From Kitasatospora acidiphila (lineage in GTDB: Bacteria; Actinomycetota; Actinomycetes; Streptomycetales; Streptomycetaceae): a DNA stretch of 64,000 nt. The stretch covers positions 4,764,501-4,828,500 of the forward strand of contig NZ_VIGB01000003.1 in assembly GCF_006636205.1 (NCBI RefSeq), given 5' to 3'. The position numbers and the translations under genes are program-made. Below the pieces are notes generated by a model. It had not been told where the DNA came from, did not search any database, and saw only the letters and a program-made list of their open reading frames with translations. Below, piece by piece: positions 60,003-64,000 of the stretch; the stretch's first letter is position 1, and each line of letters begins with the position of its first letter.

Positions 60003-60590
60003 TCAGCTCCCGTACGGGCGGATCGCCTTTGCCTCCTTCAGGGCCAGCGCCCACCAGGTCAGCTGGTCCAGCATCGACTTGGCCGCGGTGGCGGCGGCCG
60101 GGTCGACGGCTTCGCCCTCGGCGTCGAACTTCTCCCAGGCCGACGCGAAGCTGACGGTCTCGCGGATGCCGACCGCGTGCAGCTCGGCGAAGACCAGGCG
60201 CAGCTGCTCGACGGCGCGCAGGCCGCCGGAGATGCCGCCGTAGCTGACGAAGCCCACCGGCTTGGCGTGCCATTCGGCGTTGTGCCAGTCGATGGCGTTC
60301 TTCAGCGGAGCCGGGAAGCTGTGGTTGTACTCCGGCGTGACCACGATGAACGCGTCGGCCGCGGCGATCCGGGGCTTCACGGCGGCGAGCAGCTCGGCGT
60401 CCGCCTCCGGCAGCGACTGGCCGAAGGCTGGGAACGTGGTGGGCAGCGGCGTCTCGACGAGGTCGATCAGGTCGAGCTCCAGCTCCGGGCGCTCGGCGGC
60501 CTGGCGGCGGATCCAGTCGGCCACGGTCGGGCCGAACCGCCCGTCCCGGGTGCTGCCGGTGATGATCGCGATGCGCAGCGGCGTGCTCAT
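60003..60590 (-). CDS. NADPH-dependent FMN reductase
   Basis: 195 residues of the flavodoxin-like FMN reductase family. FMN phosphate loop near the start: RIAIITGSTRDGRFGPTVADW. Then FIVVTPEYNHSFPAPLKNAIDW, the conserved flavin-binding loop, and VGFVSYGGISGGLRAVEQLR. Reduces FMN or quinones with NADPH. ATG with GAGGGG 7 nt upstream. It diverges from the TetR gene, and two large palindromes lie in the shared promoter, so TetR probably represses it. Confidence 0.92.
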   Translation of the reverse strand: MSTPLRIAIITGSTRDGRFGPTVADWIRRQAAERPELELDLIDLVETPLPTTFPAFGQSLPEADAELLAAVKPRIAAADAFIVVTPEYNHSFPAPLKNAIDWHNAEWHAKPVGFVSYGGISGGLRAVEQLRLVFAELHAVGIRETVSFASAWEKFDAEGEAVDPAAATAAKSMLDQLTWWALALKEAKAIRPYGS

Positions 60591-60608
60591 GATGGTCCCC
60601 CTCGATGG

Positions 60609-60644
60609 CGTGTACGTCGTATCGATCGAGATACAACGTACACG
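60609..60644. promoter_or_regulatory. TetR operator palindrome 1
   Basis: CGTGTACGT at the left pairs with ACGTACACG at the right, with inner arms GTATC and GATAC: 15-bp arms with one mismatch and a 6-bp centre. It begins 18 nt before the reductase start codon. Confidence 0.75.
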
Positions 60645-60650
60645 GGGGCT

Positions 60651-60683
60651 GTGTACGTTGTCTACTGGCGATACGCTGTACAC
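60651..60683. promoter_or_regulatory. TetR operator palindrome 2
   Basis: GTGTAC at the left and GTACAC at the right with degenerate inner arms (GTTGTC and GATACGCT). It shares half-site sequence with palindrome 1 and is probably a weaker second site. Confidence 0.6.
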
Positions 60684-60807
60684 GGCGCGAGCGCCTAGGG
60701 GGCGCCCAGGGAGCGCTGAGGCGCTGAGAGCGGAAGGCGAGGAAGGCGCGGAAGCCGCTGAGGCGCTGAGGGAACTGAAGGTATTGAGTGGATCGAGGAG
60801 GTCGGTT

Positions 60808-61604
60808 GTGAGTCCGCGCAATCCGCGTAACGAAGCCCGTCCCGGAGGTGCCGATGAGCGGCCGGTCTCGCTCTGGGAGCGAGTCGCGCGCCCCGCGCCG
60901 ACCGCCCGGGTGGCGCTGACCCCGGAACGGATCGCCGTCACGGCCGTGGCCGTCGCCGACGCGGAGGGACTGGACGCGATCACCATGCGCCGACTCGCCG
61001 CCGAACTGGGCGTCGCGCCGATGGCCGCCTACCGGTATGTCTCCGGCAAGGGCGAGCTGCTGGACCTGATGGTCGACCTGGTGCACGGCGAGCTGGAGCT
61101 GCCGGAGGTGGAGCTCGGCTGGCGCGAGGCGTTGCGGCTGCTCGCGCTGCGCAATCGGGAGCTGCTGCTCGCCCATCCGTGGCTGGTGCGGATCGCCGGG
61201 GGCGAGGGGCACTGGCGCTGACCCCGAACCGGCTGGCGATCGCCGAGCGGGGGCTCGCGGTGCTGGACGGGCTCGGGCTGGATGCCGACACCGCGTTGGC
61301 GATCACCCGTTCGGTGGCCACCTATGCGCGAGGGATGGCCGGGAACGAGATCCTGCTCCGCGAGCTGATGACGGAGCAGAACTGGGCCAGCGGGGAGGAG
61401 CTGCGCAGCGGCCTGGCGCCGCAGATGAGTTACCTGATGAGCACCGGCCGCTACCCGCTCTACAACCGGAGTCTGCTGACCCAGCGGCGGAAGGATGATG
61501 CGCTGTGGCAGTTCGAGCTCGGCTTGGAGCTGTTGTTGGATGGGGTCGAGGCTCGGCTGGCGGGTGGCGGCGTTCAGGGTGGCGGTGACGCTGAGGGACG
61601 GTGA
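60808..61604 (+). pseudogene. TetR/AcrR-family regulator, frameshifted in a G run
   Basis: The first frame gives a TetR HTH (RIAVTAVAVADAEGLDAITM, RRLAAELGVAPMAAYRYVSGKGELLDLMVDL) and ends at a stop at 61221. The next frame continues without a gap into a TetR_C-type ligand domain (LTPNRLAIAERGLAVLDGLG, GLAPQMSYLMSTGRYPLYNR). One G missing from the GGGGG run at 61198-61202 (or GGGG at 61206) explains it; adding one base restores about 265 residues. GTG with GAGGAGG upstream. Likely represses the divergent FMN reductase; if the frameshift is real, that repression would be lost. Confidence 0.8.
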
Positions 61605-61616
61605 CGGCGCCCGAGA

Positions 61617-61716
61617 CGGTGGTGGCGTGTGGGGTGGTGGTGGCGTGTGGGGTGGTGGTGACGTGTGGGGTGGCGGTGACGCGTGGGGCGGTGGTGATGC
61701 GTGGGGCGGCGATGGC
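61617..61716. repeat. 18-bp tandem array after TetR gene
   Basis: About five copies of an 18-bp unit (GGTGGTGGCGTGTGGGGT and close variants) begin right after the TetR stop. In one frame they encode GGGVWG repeats but without a start or ribosome binding site. Confidence 0.75.
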
Positions 61717-61756
61717 GTCCGTTGACATGTGACCATGGGGAGAGGAGGCGGGCCTG

Positions 61757-62281
61757 GTGGTCACCCGGCGGGCGGCTGGGCTCAGCGACCTGAAGAGTCG
61801 ACTGGAGAGTCCGATGGAGAAGGTCTTCGAGATCTACATCCGCGCCACGCCCGAGCGCCTCTGGCAGGCGATCATCGACCCCGACATCCGTGCCAAGTAC
61901 AACTTCGGCGCCCGGGTCAGCTCGGACTTCACTCCCGGTGCCCGCTATGAGATGACCGCCACCGCCCCCGATGGCAGCCCGGTCCCGCTCGGGGAAGGCG
62001 AGATCCTGGAGGTCGACCCACCGCGCCGGCTGGCGCAGAGCATGCAGGCGCTGTGGAGCGACGAGGTGAAGCGCGAGGGCATCTCCCGGGTCACCTGGGA
62101 GATCCAGCCGGTCGGCGATGATTCCTGCCGCTTGCTGGTCGTCCACGACCACCTGCTGGAGGGTGCGAACGACGAGCTCTACGGTGGCTGGCCGATGATC
62201 CTCTCGGGCCTGAAGACCTGGTTGGAGACCGGTGAACTGCTCACTACCCCAGGGTCGTTGCGGTACGGCCGCGGCAACTGA
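61757..62281 (+). CDS. SRPBCC (AHSA1/START-like) protein
   Basis: 174 residues. Core begins EKVFEIYIRATPERLWQAIID, with the helix-grip motif FGARVSSDFTPGARYEM, PPRRLAQSMQALW and VTWEIQPVGDDSCRLLVVHD. This is the activator-of-Hsp90-like branch of SRPBCC ligand-binding folds, often stress- or ArsR-linked. GTG 61757 chosen with AGGAGG 8 nt upstream; ATG 61814 (MEKVFEIY) gives the core alone. No operon partner. Confidence 0.82.
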   Translation: MVTRRAAGLSDLKSRLESPMEKVFEIYIRATPERLWQAIIDPDIRAKYNFGARVSSDFTPGARYEMTATAPDGSPVPLGEGEILEVDPPRRLAQSMQALWSDEVKREGISRVTWEIQPVGDDSCRLLVVHDHLLEGANDELYGGWPMILSGLKTWLETGELLTTPGSLRYGRGN

Positions 62282-62347
62282 GGCGCCGGCAACCGAGGCG
62301 CCGGCAATCGAGGCGGCGGAACTGAGGCGGCGGCACTGAGGTAGCGG
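62276..62347. repeat. 15-bp tandem repeats starting at SRPBCC stop
   Basis: GGCAACTGAGGCGCC, GGCAACCGAGGCGCC, GGCAATCGAGGCGGC and two shorter copies follow one another. The first copy contains the stop codon. Confidence 0.75.
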
Positions 62348-62375
62348 CCAGGTGGTGGCGCTCGGCGGGGGTGCG

Positions 62376-63233
62376 TCAGTCGCCGAGCAGGGCGTTCAGC
62401 TCCGGGTAGGGGATCGCGTCGGCCACCGCGTCGTAGCTGCCCTGCGTGTAGAGCTCCTGCGCCGCGCGGCGGACCACCGCGTAGGCGCTCTCGGCCACCG
62501 CGGCACCGAGGCTGACCCGGGCCACCCCGATGCTGCCCAGCTCCGCAACCGTCGGCGCACCGGCACCGACCAGCACGTTCAGCGGCACCGACACGCCCTT
62601 GAGCAGCTCGCTCAGCTCGGCCAGGTCGGTCACCCCGGGAACGAAGACGCCGCTGGCCCCGGCCGCGACGTAGGCGGCGGCCCGGTCCAGGGTCTCCTGG
62701 CGGCGGGCCGCCGCGTCCTCGCCGACGCCCCGTAGGTAGGTGTCGATCCGGGCGTTCAGATAGAGCGGGATGCCGGCGGTATTGGCCGCAGCCCGGGCCG
62801 CGGCCAGGCGTTCGGCCTGCTCGTCCACGGGGAGCAGCGGGCTGCCGCCGGTCGTGGACCGGGTGCCGTCCTCCAGGTTGACGCCGACGGCGCCGACGGC
62901 CAGCACGGCGGCGACGGTCTCCCCGACCCCCGCCGCGCTGTCGGCGAACCCGTTCTCGATGTCGGCCGTCACCGGCAGGTCGACGGCGGCGACCACCCGG
63001 GCGGTCAGTTCCACGGCGAGTGAGCTGCCCAACGTGCCGCCGTCCTGGGCCCCGAGCGCCCAGGCGACGCCGGCGCTGGTGGTGGCGATCGCCGGGGCGC
63101 CGGATGCGGCCACGATCCGGGCGGTCGCCGCGTCCCAGGCGTTGGCCAGCGCAAGTGGCCGATCCGCGCGGTGCATGGCGTGGAAGGAGAGCGCCTTGTC
63201 GTGCTGCGTCCGAAGGGTTTCGCTGATCGTCAT
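62376..63233 (-). CDS. Isocitrate lyase/PEP mutase-family enzyme
   Basis: 285 residues, TIM barrel of the PEP-mutase/isocitrate-lyase superfamily. Visible: LALANAWDAATARIVAASG, ATTSAGVAWALG, ADIENGFAD (metal-binding Asp/Glu), VNLEDGTRS and LNARIDTYL. The loop with the catalytic Cys of true isocitrate lyases is absent, so it fits the short 2-methylisocitrate-lyase-like or phosphonomutase-like group; actual substrate unknown. ATG start, single gene. Confidence 0.87.
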   Translation of the reverse strand: MTISETLRTQHDKALSFHAMHRADRPLALANAWDAATARIVAASGAPAIATTSAGVAWALGAQDGGTLGSSLAVELTARVVAAVDLPVTADIENGFADSAAGVGETVAAVLAVGAVGVNLEDGTRSTTGGSPLLPVDEQAERLAAARAAANTAGIPLYLNARIDTYLRGVGEDAAARRQETLDRAAAYVAAGASGVFVPGVTDLAELSELLKGVSVPLNVLVGAGAPTVAELGSIGVARVSLGAAVAESAYAVVRRAAQELYTQGSYDAVADAIPYPELNALLGD

Positions 63234-63289
63234 GGCGTCAGTTCAGCAGGCATGCATGGCGGTTGTCGCGTGAATCGGCGCCAGTTGGA

Positions 63290-63427
63290 TGGTGGGCCAA
63301 CGGATTGGTGAGCAAGTGGGCCAGTTGGTCGGGGGTGCTGCCGCGCGGTTCCTCGCGGGTGAGTTGCTTGCGGGTGAGTGGATCGCGGGTCAGTTGGTAG
63401 CGGGCTCGTGGGTGATTTGCTTGCGGG
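63290..63427. repeat. Degenerate short repeats after methyltransferase gene
   Basis: Recurring units such as GCGGGTGAGTTGCTTGC, GCGGGTGAGTGGATC and GCGGGTCAGTTGCCTGC with 15-18-bp spacing run from about 63290 to the stop codon of the leftward gene at 63428. Confidence 0.65.
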
Positions 63428-64000
63428 TCAGTTGCCTGCGGGCTTGCGAGCCTCGATCAGGAAGCGGGTGGTGGTGGCGACGAACGGACCGTCCTGGCGG
63501 AGCTGCTGGTCCAACTCGCGCAGCCGGTCCCGGTACTGGTCGACGGTGAAGCCCGGGACCATCCAGATCACCTTGCGCAGGAAGTAGATCACCGCGCCGA
63601 TGTCCAGGAACTCGGTGCGCAGCTTTTCGAACCGCAGGTCGACCATCTCCAGGCCGACCGCCTCGGCCTCCCGTCGGGCCCGCTCGGGGTCCCGGGCCTG
63701 CTTGACCTCGGCGGGCAGCGGACCGAGGAAGTACTCGACCAGCTCGAAGACGCTGGCCGGGCCCACCTGTTGGGAGAAGTAGCTGCCACCGGGGCGCAGT
63801 ACCCGGGCGATCTCCGCCCACCAGGTCGTCACCGGATGCCGGCTGCTCACCAGGTCGAAGGCGTTGTCACCGAAGGGCAGCGGCGGCTCGTCCGCGTCCA
63901 CCACCACTGCGACGCCGAGGGGGTGGAGCAGCGCGGTCGCCTTGGCCACGTTCGGTGGCCAGCTCTCGGTGGCCACCGTGAGCGGGGCCAGCTTCGGCAG
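63428..64000 (-). CDS. SAM-dependent methyltransferase, 5' end cut by window
   Basis: The N-terminus lies beyond the right edge; 190 residues are visible. VVVDADEPPLPFGDNAFDLVSSRHP is the region after SAM motif II, followed by WWAEIARVLRPGGSYFSQQVGP and a family-specific tail (EKLRTEFLDIGAVIYFLRKVIW, TRFLIEARKP). Fits the streptomycete class I methyltransferases that act on small molecules. Motif I lies off the window. The stop is followed by a short repeat array. Confidence 0.85.
   Translation of the reverse strand: MPKLAPLTVATESWPPNVAKATALLHPLGVAVVVDADEPPLPFGDNAFDLVSSRHPVTTWWAEIARVLRPGGSYFSQQVGPASVFELVEYFLGPLPAEVKQARDPERARREAEAVGLEMVDLRFEKLRTEFLDIGAVIYFLRKVIWMVPGFTVDQYRDRLRELDQQLRQDGPFVATTTRFLIEARKPAGN

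Noticed and set aside
61495..61725. Gly/Trp-rich repeat protein (GGGVWG)
   Set aside because: The frame starts inside the TetR coding region and only reflects the 18-bp tandem array.

Overview
This window is actinobacterial chromosome, most likely Streptomycetaceae (Streptomyces or Kitasatospora). GC content is very high, nearly all real genes have G or C in the third codon position, GTG starts are common, and many genes match families typical of that group: DUF5926, SCO6745-type, the TadA-associated acidic protein, paired SigB/SigF-type sigma factors and several RsbW/BldD-era regulatory families. Terminators are mostly long GC stems without a U tract. I see no integrase, transposase, phage module or CRISPR array; the tRNA genes are intact and have no duplicated attachment sites.

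Layout. 1-9.9 kb: housekeeping and cell-envelope genes (SEC-C protein, RsbW-like ATPase, glycerophosphodiesterase, TPP-riboswitch-controlled CytX permease, HtrA-type protease, tRNA-Ser, a B-lectin, a COG4705 membrane protein, a GlcD-like oxidase, a small secreted Asn/Gly-rich protein). 9.9-16.2 kb: exporter, DUF1906 hydrolase-like protein, a LysR-controlled oxidoreductase/SnoaL pair, fatty acyl-CoA ligase. 16.3-20.2 kb: a very large PAS/degenerate-kinase/receiver protein and three tRNAs. 20.5-31.3 kb: MFS exporter with divergent ArsR-type regulator, a large GEVED/Ig-like surface protein, SPFH protein, tyrosine phosphatase, two adjacent SigB-family sigma factors and small proteins.

31.7-45.9 kb is the most interesting part. 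A six-gene leftward operon (two Gfo/Idh/MocA oxidoreductases, a TIM-barrel sugar isomerase, an M20 peptidase/deacylase, an Ldh-type dehydrogenase and DUF6917) diverges from two translationally coupled DegT/EryC1-type aminotransferases. To the right lie a secreted allene-oxide-cyclase/dirigent-like protein, a methyltransferase, a UbiA-family membrane prenyltransferase, an adenylate-forming ligase and a flavin amine-oxidase-like enzyme. I cannot match this set to a pathway I know; it looks like biosynthesis of an amino-modified sugar, cyclitol or amino acid, with an adjoining lipid-tailoring block.

45.9-64 kb returns to conserved functions: tRNA-Ser, tadA and partner, upp, LytR_C-type protein, a GH92/CBM13 alpha-mannosidase, HhH-GPD repair protein, enoyl-CoA hydratase, a MocR-type regulator that has lost its PLP lysine, an amino-acid permease, FMN reductase with divergent TetR, SRPBCC protein, PEP-mutase-family enzyme and a truncated methyltransferase.

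Two window-wide patterns stand out. At least six genes are broken by what looks like the same event, loss of a single G or C, which suggests systematic sequence error rather than decay. Short tandem repeat arrays abut the stop codons of at least seven genes.
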